Program-made: the position numbers and the translations under genes
The notes under the pieces: generated by a model
Seen by the model: the letters and a program-made list of their open reading frames with translations, nothing else
The model's database searches: none
Told to the model about the DNA's origin: nothing
Part shown: in pieces, positions 56,276 through 64,000 of the stretch
How positions within the stretch are numbered: the stretch's first letter is position 1
How the letters are laid out: each line of letters starts with the position of its first letter
NCBI RefSeq assembly: GCF_000346615.1
Contig: NZ_ANNU01000006.1
Span: 1 to 64,000 of the forward strand
From: Nafulsella turpanensis ZLM-10
GTDB taxonomy: Bacteria > Bacteroidota > Bacteroidia > Cytophagales > Cyclobacteriaceae
Reading direction: 5' to 3'
Length of the DNA stretch: 64,000 nucleotides

Positions 56276-56794
56276 ATGCACCAACGGAACACTGCTGCTT
56301 TCAGGGGCTTTTACCTGCTCTTTACCTTCTGCCTGCTCAGCCTTACCTTTAGCTCCTGCAGCAGTAGTAAAAGCGGCAGTCGTTCGGTATCAGCAAAGAA
56401 GGCAGATAGCCAGCAACAAAAAGTGATATCGACCGCCCGAAGCTTTATCGGCACTCCCTATAAGTGGGGCGGCACTACCCGTTCGGGCATGGACTGCTCC
56501 GGCTTACTGGTAACGTCTTTCCGCGCAGCGGGCATTGATCTGCCACGTACTTCAGCCGGTCAGAGTGATTATGGACGCTCTGTAAGCATTTACGAACTGC
56601 AACCGGGCGACCTTGTCTTTTTTGCCGCCAATAAGCGGAGAGGCAAAATAACCCATGTAGGCATGGTAACAGAAGTACGTGGGCGGAACGAAGTGCTCTT
56701 TATACATGCCTCTTCCTCCCTGGGAGTAGTGGAAGCCAACCTGCACTCCGATTATTACAGAAAAATTTACAGAAAAGCACAGCGCCCATTTTGA
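56276..56794 (+). CDS. NlpC/P60 peptidase, lipoprotein
   Basis: This 172-residue peptidase likely cuts stem peptides of peptidoglycan in the periplasm. The ATG at 56276 is preferred over an upstream TTG. Lipobox Cys28 (LTFSSC) suggests a lipid anchor. The NlpC/P60 triad is C74 (GMDCSGLL), H127 (KITHVGMV) and H144 (LFIHAS). It resembles Spr-type endopeptidases in size. The -33 box of the tRNA-Ala promoter overlaps its stop codon. Confidence 0.93.
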   Translation: MHQRNTAAFRGFYLLFTFCLLSLTFSSCSSSKSGSRSVSAKKADSQQQKVISTARSFIGTPYKWGGTTRSGMDCSGLLVTSFRAAGIDLPRTSAGQSDYGRSVSIYELQPGDLVFFAANKRRGKITHVGMVTEVRGRNEVLFIHASSSLGVVEANLHSDYYRKIYRKAQRPF

Positions 56795-56820
56795 TATATC
56801 TTACGGGCAGTCTATATTTG
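56790..56820 (+). promoter_or_regulatory. Consensus Bacteroidota promoter of tRNA-Ala
   Basis: TTTG (56790-56793) is followed after 19 bases by TATATTTG (56813-56820), an exact consensus match. Transcription would start a few bases before the tRNA. The TTTG overlaps the TGA stop of the NlpC gene. Confidence 0.75.
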
Positions 56821-56828
56821 CACAGCTA

Positions 56829-56904
<76 letters not shown>

Positions 56905-56907
56905 CTC

Positions 56908-56942
56908 AAACCCGAGGTATTTTTTACTTCGGGTTTATTTTT
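56908..56942 (+). terminator. Terminator of tRNA-Ala
   Basis: AAACCCGA (56908-56915) pairs perfectly with TCGGGTTT (56929-56936) and a T run follows, directly after the tRNA. Confidence 0.88.
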
Positions 56943-57068
56943 TGCCTGGGTCTTTCGCACTGGCTAAACAGTTCCTCCTGGTGCATATTCCTTCCTTCAT
57001 CAACTATATAGCCAGACAAAAAGTAAAAAGACAGGGTAGGTCTCGTCTTTATGTAGCCTTACCTCTTT

Positions 57069-58523
57069 TTAGTGCATACACTTGCAGGGACCTTCTTTAT
57101 CGATATACCGGAAATAAAAGAACTTATTGAAGAACCATGAATGAGGGCTGGTAAGCTCCGGACGGTTACTGATACCCCCTTTCACAATCAGTGTATCCTG
57201 CTTTCCGTTTCTCTTGTACAGCGCCCGGAAATCGCGCTTAATTTCGCTGGCCACACGCTGAAACTCAAAGGAAGTAATATACTTCTCCTTATCCAGCAAC
57301 ACCTGAAATTCCTCGGCATCTGTTTCTGTTACTTCCACAAGATCTTCCTGAAAGTTGGTAAGCCGGATGGTATTAGGCATAAAGAGGTGATTCGTCTTCC
57401 CGCCTTCGGTACGAAGATTACTAAACATGGAGAAGCTTGATTCCGTCTTTAACCCGAGGTAAGGACTCATTCCGTTAAAGAACAGTAAAGCGGGTACAAG
57501 CCAGAGAAATGGTGTTTTTATTCTGAATATGCTTTCAGGCCTTATTCCTGCATAACCGCTGCCGCCCAGGAGCACCAAAACAAATAACAGCATGGCCGCT
57601 GCCGCCCAGGCACTCCAATACAGGAAACCAGCAATGTAGAGCCGATCGTACCAGTTGAGCCATGCCAGTAACGCAAAGGCAGGGAGGCTACACATTCCCA
57701 CTGCCTTCAGTAAGAAAGGAGCGGTTTGCCACTTTCGTCCTAAAGCATGCAGCACCTCCTGCAGCTTTTGTGGAAAATCGGGCGGCGTAAAAAGAACATA
57801 AAGCGAGAACATTAAAGCAGAGAAGCTGTATATTCCCCGGTGCGGATGGATAGACAAAAAGAAGTGAAAGACCATACCAATGAGTATTCCTGCCGTTCTG
57901 GTTCGTCTGAAACAGAGCATCAGCGGGATACCCGCTTCCAGCAGCAGAGTACCCCACACCGCCGACAGCTCCACCCACTCACCGGATGGCAGGAAGGGCA
58001 GCCTTTTCGCCGCGATACCATTCAGCAGAAAGGTTCCGCAGCTTGAAGCGGGATTGAGATAGTCCCAGTTTAATTTATGCAGGACAGCAAAGAAATAAAG
58101 GATCAGCAGACTTATTCGTGCAACAGGAGCGAATGACTGAAAGAATCTTTCTCTCACGCCAGCATCAGCTAAATCAAGTCTCTCTGTGGCACTTTCCCTG
58201 GACTGCTTACAGTAGGACCAGCCAATAGCCAGCAGCATACCTATATTGAGCAAGAACTCGAAAAAGATGTGGTTGGGAATAAAAGGAATCCACTGCCATA
58301 CATCAGCAATCCTGAAGCAAAGGAGTAATACCAGGAGTAGAATACTTCGCGGGAATAAGAAAACAGCGACAGCTGCCACTCCGCTTAGCCAGCTAATCGG
58401 ATGGAGCAGACGTACATCTTCAGGGAAGGATAAAAGATGAAAAATGGTAGCAACAGCCCATAAAATACTAAAAAGTGAAAGGCTATCCAGTCGAGACTTT
58501 GAAAAGGGAGTCGAAAAATTCAC
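57069..58523 (-). CDS. Membrane protein, HTTM/gamma-carboxylase-like
   Basis: This 484-residue protein has about ten hydrophobic segments between residues 15 and 365, followed by a soluble C-terminal part of about 120 residues. The multi-helix layout resembles HTTM proteins (horizontally transferred transmembrane, related to vitamin K gamma-carboxylase), whose function in bacteria is mostly unknown. The start is GTG at 58523; no good ATG is near. There is no obvious partner gene; it stands alone between tRNA-Ala and the T9SS adhesin unit. Confidence 0.8.
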   Translation of the reverse strand: MNFSTPFSKSRLDSLSLFSILWAVATIFHLLSFPEDVRLLHPISWLSGVAAVAVFLFPRSILLLVLLLCFRIADVWQWIPFIPNHIFFEFLLNIGMLLAIGWSYCKQSRESATERLDLADAGVRERFFQSFAPVARISLLILYFFAVLHKLNWDYLNPASSCGTFLLNGIAAKRLPFLPSGEWVELSAVWGTLLLEAGIPLMLCFRRTRTAGILIGMVFHFFLSIHPHRGIYSFSALMFSLYVLFTPPDFPQKLQEVLHALGRKWQTAPFLLKAVGMCSLPAFALLAWLNWYDRLYIAGFLYWSAWAAAAMLLFVLVLLGGSGYAGIRPESIFRIKTPFLWLVPALLFFNGMSPYLGLKTESSFSMFSNLRTEGGKTNHLFMPNTIRLTNFQEDLVEVTETDAEEFQVLLDKEKYITSFEFQRVASEIKRDFRALYKRNGKQDTLIVKGGISNRPELTSPHSWFFNKFFYFRYIDKEGPCKCMH

Positions 58524-58774
58524 AGTTCCGCTTTTAAATTGAACTTTCCTTAATTTAAAATTTTCAACTTTTAATCCAAAGCAAAAGAAACTATTTTTAG
58601 GATTTTTCCTGAAATAAATTGTTTGTCAATTGATGTGTAATCAGTTCCTGGGCTTCCGTCTAATAAAGAGGCTACTATACCTGTGATTAAAATTTAGCAG
58701 TTGCAGGTATGTAAGGTTTTGTCTAACCCGAAAGGCAGGTTTTTACCCTTTACTGCAATCAGACACCAGCCATT
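58524..58774. other. AT-rich intergenic stretch, no gene seen
   Basis: This is the non-coding gap before the HTTM-like gene (read on the minus strand). It is AT-rich and should carry that gene's promoter, but no consensus box was found. Confidence 0.5.
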
Positions 58775-58818
58775 AAAAAAACCGGCCTTCCTGCATTAAA
58801 ATACAGGAGAACCGGCTC
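58775..58818 (-). terminator. Terminator of the adhesin-PorP-OmpA unit
   Basis: An imperfect stem (ACCGGCCTTCCTG from 58781 with CAGGAGAACCGGCT to 58816) is followed on the minus strand by seven T. It lies 26 bases past the OmpA stop. Confidence 0.8.
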
Positions 58819-58843
58819 TTCAGTTAAGGTTAAGGAAAAGGCT

Positions 58844-60268
58844 TTACTTGACCACCATAATTTTTACACGGCGGTTCTGGCGGCGGCCTTCAGGTGTTTC
58901 ATTAGGCGCAGCAGGTTCCGCTTCTCCGCGACCTTCGGTATGGACACGTTCTTTGGCAAGCCCTGCCGAAAGCAGGAAGTTCTCCGCCGCTTTGGCTCTT
59001 TTAATAGAGAGCTGGTCGTTGTATTGTGGGGTACCAATGGCATCGGTATGGCCGATAAGTTCTACACGCACATCCTGTCCGCTGGTATACTTCTGAAAAA
59101 TCTCGGTAAGCCTTGCTTTTGACTCATCAGAAAGACTGTGGGAGTCGAAAGCAAAATAAATACTAACGGTCAGCGGATAAACCCGATCCAGTACAATTTC
59201 CTCTTTATTGCTTTCCGCTAAACGCCTCGCCTCCTCTTCCTGCCGTCTTCTTTCTGCCTCCAGCGCTTCCTGCTCTCTGAGTTTTTGCTCGGCCAGCAGC
59301 CTTTCTTCTTCTATCGATTGTGCCGAGCGAATGTGGCTGGCATAAATGTCGGCCAGGTAACCATCGCGATTACTAATAAACAGAACTGTGCCATTTTCAT
59401 GCTCATTATAGGCGGCATCGAAACCTTTGGAGTTGAGGGGGCGGCCCAGGTTTTCGGGTGCCGACCAGTTAGTCCAGCTTTCGTCGAGTCGCTGAACGCG
59501 GTAAATGTCTGCATCGCCAAAGCCGCTATGCCCGTTGCTGGAAAAGTACATGGTTTTACCATCCTGACTCAGAAAGGGTGTAATTTCGAAGCCCTGCGTA
59601 TTAATTTTAGTCCCCAGATTTTTAAGCCTGCTCCATTCCCCATCTTCTCCTTTAATTGTTACGAAGAGGTCTTCGTCGCCCGTCATTTTCCGGGTTTTCA
59701 TGGAAACAATCGCAACATTACCCTCTCTATTTACATAGGCATTGTAAAAAAAGCCATCCTTTTTGAGGTCAGGGATATCCAGCGGTTCAGGCATCGTCCA
59801 CCAGTAGGGCTTTTCCTGCCGGGCAAAGCTAATTCCGGGATTCCGGCTGTCTTTGGAGTTGTAATGGTTGAGCAGGTATACGGTTTCGTCTTTTTCGCTA
59901 AAGCCCAAAATGGCATTGTTGCCCTTGTTGTTCAGGTTCAGCAGGCTGTTTTTAGGCTTACTCCAGCTGCTGTCGCCCAGCATGTTAGAATACCATATAT
60001 CATGGCCGGCAAATTTGCCTCCGAGATTCTCCGGGTGGAGGATTCGTACAAAATAAAGCGTTTTGCCATCGGCCGAAAGCACCGGCATACTTTCCTCTGC
60101 TTCAGAATTGATAACAGGGCTCAGCTTTTGAGGCGGATCATACACAAAGCCAGCCGCATTAGGTGCTTTAGCAGCTACAGAATGACCCTGCGCAGTTGCA
60201 TGGCTACCCATGCTCCACAGGCAAAGCAGGGCAACTCCTATTAGTATTATATCGTTCAGTTTCTTCAT
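58844..60268 (-). CDS. OmpA-family protein with PD40 propeller repeats
   Basis: This 474-residue protein is predicted to bind peptidoglycan from the outer membrane. A signal peptide (ending ATAQ, about 1-27) leads into WD40-like PD40 blades (about 50-310, for example TPFLSQDGKTMYFSSNGHSG). A charged coiled coil (about 315-355, EERLLAEQKLREQEALEAER) joins the OmpA C-terminal domain (about 362-474, LIGHTDAIGTPQYND...LSIKRAKAAENFL). It is the third gene of a minus-strand unit with the adhesin and PorP, 17 bases after PorP, as is common for T9SS accessory genes. Confidence 0.94.
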   Translation of the reverse strand: MKKLNDIILIGVALLCLWSMGSHATAQGHSVAAKAPNAAGFVYDPPQKLSPVINSEAEESMPVLSADGKTLYFVRILHPENLGGKFAGHDIWYSNMLGDSSWSKPKNSLLNLNNKGNNAILGFSEKDETVYLLNHYNSKDSRNPGISFARQEKPYWWTMPEPLDIPDLKKDGFFYNAYVNREGNVAIVSMKTRKMTGDEDLFVTIKGEDGEWSRLKNLGTKINTQGFEITPFLSQDGKTMYFSSNGHSGFGDADIYRVQRLDESWTNWSAPENLGRPLNSKGFDAAYNEHENGTVLFISNRDGYLADIYASHIRSAQSIEEERLLAEQKLREQEALEAERRRQEEEARRLAESNKEEIVLDRVYPLTVSIYFAFDSHSLSDESKARLTEIFQKYTSGQDVRVELIGHTDAIGTPQYNDQLSIKRAKAAENFLLSAGLAKERVHTEGRGEAEPAAPNETPEGRRQNRRVKIMVVK

Positions 60269-60285
60269 GATCAGTCCTTTTCAGA

Positions 60286-61302
60286 TTACCAGAAATAAGG
60301 TGTTGCACGATTTCTGCTGTTCAGGCGAAGGCCTAACACTACTTCGTGGGTACCGTTATTCTGAATGTTAAACTCACCGGTATTCTGTTCGTAAGCATAA
60401 CCCAGCGTTACCTGATTACTCAGAATAAGGCCGAACATACCTGCTATAGCCTCCTTATTGCGGTAGGAAACTCCCGCCCACATTAGGTCATCGAAGCGCA
60501 GTTTAACATTGGCATCGAAGCGGGCATCCTTTACCTTATCGTAGCGCACCAGAATGCTTGGCTGGAGCACCAGTTGCCGGCTCAGGTTAAGCTGGTAGCC
60601 CACCATGGCATAATGGTGCACATAAGTGGTGGGATTGCTCAGCACATCGTCGGTAGAACTGCTGCCTACAATTAGCTGGGAGGCGGTGTAGCCGGCATAG
60701 AACTTCCGCCCATACAGGGTCCCCCCTATTTTCAGCCCATAATACGTCTGGTTAATGCCGCCACTCAACAGGGCCTGATAAATTACATCTTCGGTAGTGC
60801 GAACGTGGTAGTCATTTGCATTGTAACCATTGTGGGTTAGCCCGCCTGCCACTCCCAGGGCCATGGTCAGCTTCCTGCTCAAGGGCATATGATAGGCATA
60901 AGACAGGAAGCCGGATGTGATATTCAATGCCCTGTAATCATTCCTGCTAAGGAAGCCGCCAAAACCGTGTTTCTGCATTCTTAGCCGGTAAGCCTCATCC
61001 GTTTCCTGCTCCTCATAGGCACCCGGGCGGCTAATACGAACAGAATTCATTCGGACATCCTGCTTTTTGAACAGGCCGTTAAAGCTCAGGAAATAGGCTT
61101 CCGGCGACTCTTCCATGCCGGTCCATTGCTGGCGGTAGCCTGCATTAATTTTCCAGAAATTCTCAATTCCGGAAAAGGCAGGATTAATGGCATGAGGCTG
61201 CAGAAAGTACTGGCTTAAGCGATACTCCTGCGGCTCCTGTGCGAATAGCCCGGAGTTTAGCAGAAAGCATCCCATAAAAATTAATATAAAAATCTTTTTC
61301 AT
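60286..61302 (-). CDS. PorP/SprF-family T9SS outer-membrane protein
   Basis: This 338-residue outer-membrane beta-barrel probably helps the T9SS deliver or hold the adhesin encoded just upstream; SprF is needed for secretion of the SprB adhesin in gliding bacteria. The ATG at 61302 starts MKKIFILIFMGCFLLNSGLF, a normal signal peptide; a longer in-frame start would overlap the adhesin stop and is not credible. PorP/SprF marks include YRLSQYFLQPHAINPAFSG (about 30-48) and GYRQQWTG. It lies 20 bases after the adhesin. Confidence 0.95.
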   Translation of the reverse strand: MKKIFILIFMGCFLLNSGLFAQEPQEYRLSQYFLQPHAINPAFSGIENFWKINAGYRQQWTGMEESPEAYFLSFNGLFKKQDVRMNSVRISRPGAYEEQETDEAYRLRMQKHGFGGFLSRNDYRALNITSGFLSYAYHMPLSRKLTMALGVAGGLTHNGYNANDYHVRTTEDVIYQALLSGGINQTYYGLKIGGTLYGRKFYAGYTASQLIVGSSSTDDVLSNPTTYVHHYAMVGYQLNLSRQLVLQPSILVRYDKVKDARFDANVKLRFDDLMWAGVSYRNKEAIAGMFGLILSNQVTLGYAYEQNTGEFNIQNNGTHEVVLGLRLNSRNRATPYFW

Positions 61303-61322
61303 AGCTACGTTCTTTTCTTCCA

Positions 61323-64000
61323 TTATCGGGAAATTGTGAGGGTACCCTTCTTGCTGATTTTTCCACCATTCAATATAATCTCGTAGAAATAGACGCCCTC
61401 CGGCAGGTCGGTGCCTCCCATAGTTCCATCCCATTCAGGGCCATTTAAATAGTTTTCCGTTTCGAAAACCCGCCTTCCACTGCGGTCGAATATTCGAATG
61501 GCACTGGTTTCGTAAAGGGAGAGGTAGCGGATGTTCCATGTATCGTTGGCCCCGTCACCATTTGGGGTAATGAGGGTAGGGATATCCAGCGCCAGCTCAC
61601 GGAAATCAACGGTAAAGACAAAGTGTTCAATCGTTTCGCCTTCGCCATCCGATACCGTAAGGCTTATTTCGCTGCTGCCATACTGCTCCAGCATTGGGCT
61701 TAACAGCAACTTCCTTTCTGCTCCCTCTCCGCTTATTTCAATGGCCGAGGCAGGAAGTAAAGCTGCATTATCTGCCACTACATTTACCGTCAGCTCAGCG
61801 GCAGGCGTTTCTTCATCGGCAAGGGTAAACAGGATGGCGGGCACCTCGCTACCTAATTCTACCACTACATCGTCCAGCGGAGAAATGGTTGGCAGGTCAT
61901 TTACCGGCAGTACTGTCAGCACAAAGTCATCGGCTACGGATTGTCCGTTTCCATCCTCTGCGACCACCTGAATTTGGTAATCACCTACTTCAGGGCTATC
62001 GGGTTGGCCACTAAATGTTCTGGCTGCCGCATCGAAGCTTAACCATTCTGGCAGCGCCTCGCCTCCAACCAGAGTAGCGGTGTAGGTAAGTATTTCCCCG
62101 TCGGGGTCAGCAAAGGCTGCTTCGGGAACAGTATAGGTATAAGCTGCATCTTCATAAATGGTCTGATCTTCCAGCTCGGCTGCGAGTCCGGGTCCATCAG
62201 GAACTGCCCCTACTTTGAGCGTAAAGGTTTGGCTTGCCGATGCCACTGTTGGCTGACCGTTGTCCGTAGCGACTACTTCTATTTCCTGCTGTCCATTCCG
62301 ATCGGGCAGGGAAGTAATGGTTACGACTCCTGCCTGGGCATCGATAACCATATTAGCAAAGTCAACAGTGGCCGGGTTCAGGCTGTAAGTGATGACCTCG
62401 CCCTCTTCGCCATATACCGCCGGCTCGAGCGTAAGTGTTACTTTTTCCGCAGAGCTAAAATCTTCCTCCTTGCTCACCAGCTCCCGGTTGAGGGTAAATA
62501 CCGGAGCGTCATTAACCGGATTGATCGTCAGAGTCACCGTTTCGTTTACTATATTCTGCCCATCGTTAGCAGTCAAGGTAAACACCTGCTCTCCGAAGTA
62601 GTGAGGTTTAGAGGTGATGGATATTTTTCCTGTAGCGGCATCGAAAGATACATTGGCAAAATCTACAGAAGCAGGAGACAGGGAGTAGGTGATAGCTTCT
62701 CCTTCATTATCTGGAGAATTATCTTCCAGCGTTACCTCTACAGTTCCTTCGAAATCTTCCTCTTTAGTGACGGCTGTCTGGCTAAGCGTAAATTCCGGCG
62801 CATCATTTACAGCTGTTACCGTAAGGGTGAAAGGCTGCCTGTAAGTAGCAGCGCCATCATTAGCCACTACGGTAAAGGCCTGGCTGCCATGTGCATCGGC
62901 TACAGGATTAATGGTGATGGTGCCATTGGAGCTATTAATAGATACCTCTGCAAATGCTACAGAAGCAGGCTCCAATGAATAAGTAATTGCTTCGCCTTCA
63001 TCTGCCGGCGATTTATCGGTAAGGGTAACAGTTACCGGTCCGGCAAAGTCCTCTTCTTTTATCACTTCTGATTCGCTCAGACTAAAGGCCGGAGCATCAT
63101 TAACCGCTGTAACCGTAAGGGTAAATTCCTGTGTAGCTTCATTGAAGGCTGCCTGCCCGTCATCTGCCTTCACGACAAAAGTCTGGCTGCCGTTGCCATC
63201 TGCTACAGCACTAATTTCTATTTTTCCTGTTTCAGGGTCAATTGAAATATTGACAAAATCTACAGAAGCAGGAGACAGGGAGTAGGTGATAGCTTCTCCT
63301 TCATTATCTGGAGAATTATCTTCCAGCGTTACCTCTACAGTTCCTTCGAAATCTTCCTCTTTAGTGACGGCTGTCTGGCTAAGCGTAAATTCCGGCGCAT
63401 CATTTACAGCTGTTACCGTAAGGGTGAAAGGCTGCCTGTAAGTAGCAGCGCCATCATTAGCCACTACGGTAAAGGCCTGGCTGCCATGTGCATCGGCTAC
63501 AGGATTAATGGTGATGGTGCCATTGGAGCTATTAATAGATACCTCTGCAAATGCTACAGAAGCAGGCTCCAATGAATAAGTAATTGCTTCGCCTTCATCT
63601 GCCGGCGATTTATCGGTAAGGGTAACAGTTACCGGTCCGGCAAAGTCCTCTTCTTTTATCACTTCTGATTCGCTCAGACTAAAGGCCGGAGCATCATTAA
63701 CCGCTGTAACCGTAAGGGTAAATTCCTGTGTAGCTTCATTGAAGGCTGCCTGCCCGTCATCTGCCTTCACGACAAAAGTCTGGCTGCCATTCAGGTTCTC
63801 TATAGCCGTAATCTTTAGCTGAGGATTTCCTTCCGCATTATTCTCTACCACCACGGTAGCAATAGGAGCCTCTCCTTCATTCTTAACCGCTACTGAATAT
63901 GTTACTGTCTGCTCCAGTTCATCGGCAGGTACGGCTGCAGGCTCTATGGCTACATATTGTGCTTCTGTAAAATCTTCTGCTACTTCTAAGGAAGATGGGG
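61323..64000 (-). CDS. T9SS surface adhesin with cadherin-like repeats, 5' end outside window
   Basis: The frame is open to the window edge, so the N-terminus is missing; about 892 residues are visible. They form at least six cadherin-like repeats (each with VNDAPxFxLSxxxVxKEEDF and the EGEAITYSLxPASVxF motif), then two Ig-like domains. A type B T9SS C-terminal domain follows (ITPNGDGANDTWNIRYL start, RIFDRSGRRVFE, final KKGTLTISR). The protein is expected to be exported to the cell surface with help of the PorP/SprF encoded next to it, as SprB-type adhesins are in gliding bacteria. It contains a perfect 535-base internal duplication. Confidence 0.93.
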   Translation of the reverse strand, partial: PSSLEVAEDFTEAQYVAIEPAAVPADELEQTVTYSVAVKNEGEAPIATVVVENNAEGNPQLKITAIENLNGSQTFVVKADDGQAAFNEATQEFTLTVTAVNDAPAFSLSESEVIKEEDFAGPVTVTLTDKSPADEGEAITYSLEPASVAFAEVSINSSNGTITINPVADAHGSQAFTVVANDGAATYRQPFTLTVTAVNDAPEFTLSQTAVTKEEDFEGTVEVTLEDNSPDNEGEAITYSLSPASVDFVNISIDPETGKIEISAVADGNGSQTFVVKADDGQAAFNEATQEFTLTVTAVNDAPAFSLSESEVIKEEDFAGPVTVTLTDKSPADEGEAITYSLEPASVAFAEVSINSSNGTITINPVADAHGSQAFTVVANDGAATYRQPFTLTVTAVNDAPEFTLSQTAVTKEEDFEGTVEVTLEDNSPDNEGEAITYSLSPASVDFANVSFDAATGKISITSKPHYFGEQVFTLTANDGQNIVNETVTLTINPVNDAPVFTLNRELVSKEEDFSSAEKVTLTLEPAVYGEEGEVITYSLNPATVDFANMVIDAQAGVVTITSLPDRNGQQEIEVVATDNGQPTVASASQTFTLKVGAVPDGPGLAAELEDQTIYEDAAYTYTVPEAAFADPDGEILTYTATLVGGEALPEWLSFDAAARTFSGQPDSPEVGDYQIQVVAEDGNGQSVADDFVLTVLPVNDLPTISPLDDVVVELGSEVPAILFTLADEETPAAELTVNVVADNAALLPASAIEISGEGAERKLLLSPMLEQYGSSEISLTVSDGEGETIEHFVFTVDFRELALDIPTLITPNGDGANDTWNIRYLSLYETSAIRIFDRSGRRVFETENYLNGPEWDGTMGGTDLPEGVYFYEIILNGGKISKKGTLTISR
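62657..63191 (-). repeat. 535-bp perfect direct repeat, copy A (within the adhesin)
   Basis: Identical to 63254-63788, spaced by 597 bases (199 codons), so each unit holds two cadherin-like domains. Sequence differs just outside both ends (62656 and 63192 against 63253 and 63789). Confidence 0.95.
63254..63788 (-). repeat. 535-bp perfect direct repeat, copy B (within the adhesin)
   Basis: Second copy of the repeat starting at 62657. The lack of even silent differences points to recent duplication or gene conversion. Confidence 0.95.

Noticed and set aside
61303-61434. 44-residue N-terminal extension of the PorP gene
   Set aside because: It would overlap the adhesin coding end and place the clear signal peptide inside the protein.
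62229-62978. 249-residue plus-strand frame opposite the adhesin
   Set aside because: It is a shadow of the cadherin repeats and has no motif of its own.
62657-63788. Repeats that could be read as a CRISPR or satellite array
   Set aside because: The repeat unit is 597 bases, in frame and inside a coding gene with domain-sized periodicity, so it is a protein repeat.

Overview
The window comes from a Bacteroidota genome, most likely a polysaccharide-degrading, gliding-type member of the Cytophagales. The signs are type IX secretion (T9SS) sorting domains, a PorP/SprF protein, a 14-bladed hybrid two-component sensor (HTCS), Bacteroidota-type promoters (TTTG-N19/20-TAnnTTTG) before several genes, and moderately GC-balanced genes. 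The genus cannot be named from the sequence alone.

Region 1 (about 0.5-19.6 kb) is a glucuronoxylan block. On the minus strand lie a T9SS-exported GH10 xylanase, a GH43, a GH115 alpha-glucuronidase and a GH3 xylosidase. Divergently, on the plus strand, lie a LacI-type repressor, a GH67 alpha-glucuronidase, an SDR dehydrogenase and a lipoprotein GH10 xylanase. After a bidirectional terminator come minus-strand uxuA, galM, a GH43 lipoprotein and an aldo/keto reductase. Together they would cut xylan outside the cell, remove (methyl)glucuronic acid, release xylose and arabinose, and feed glucuronate towards KDG.

Region 2 (19.7-33.9 kb) is a mannan block. GH5 and two GH26 mannanases, a cellobiose/mannobiose 2-epimerase, a GH130 mannosylglucose phosphorylase and an SSS-family symporter are all on the minus strand. 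They match the known Bacteroides fragilis route mannobiose -> mannosylglucose -> mannose-1-phosphate + glucose. An AraC regulator is divergent from the block and is followed by a 1441-residue HTCS. No SusC/SusD pair is present anywhere in these 33 kb.

Region 3 (34.4-46.7 kb) holds hflX, then a small plus-strand surface-polysaccharide set (GT4 glycosyltransferase, rfbC, Wza-like export lipoprotein, Wzc-like tyrosine kinase, CpsB-like phosphatase, NAD-dependent epimerase). It continues with a TPR protein, a ComA-like phosphosulfolactate synthase, a DUF368 (PopT-like) membrane protein and aroE.

Region 4 (47-57 kb) is core genome: uvrB, a superoxide dismutase, a secreted hypothetical protein plus tadA, aspS, a YjbR protein, a GT2 glycosyltransferase, asnB, an NlpC/P60 lipoprotein and tRNA-Ala(GGC). 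Two intergenic gaps hold unusual purine/pyrimidine inverted repeats that begin at a stop codon.

Region 5 (57-64 kb) holds an HTTM-like membrane protein and a T9SS surface-adhesin operon: a cadherin-repeat adhesin that runs off the right edge, PorP/SprF and an OmpA/PD40 protein. The adhesin contains a 535-bp perfect internal duplication. No CRISPR array, prophage, insertion sequence or recognisable defence system was seen.
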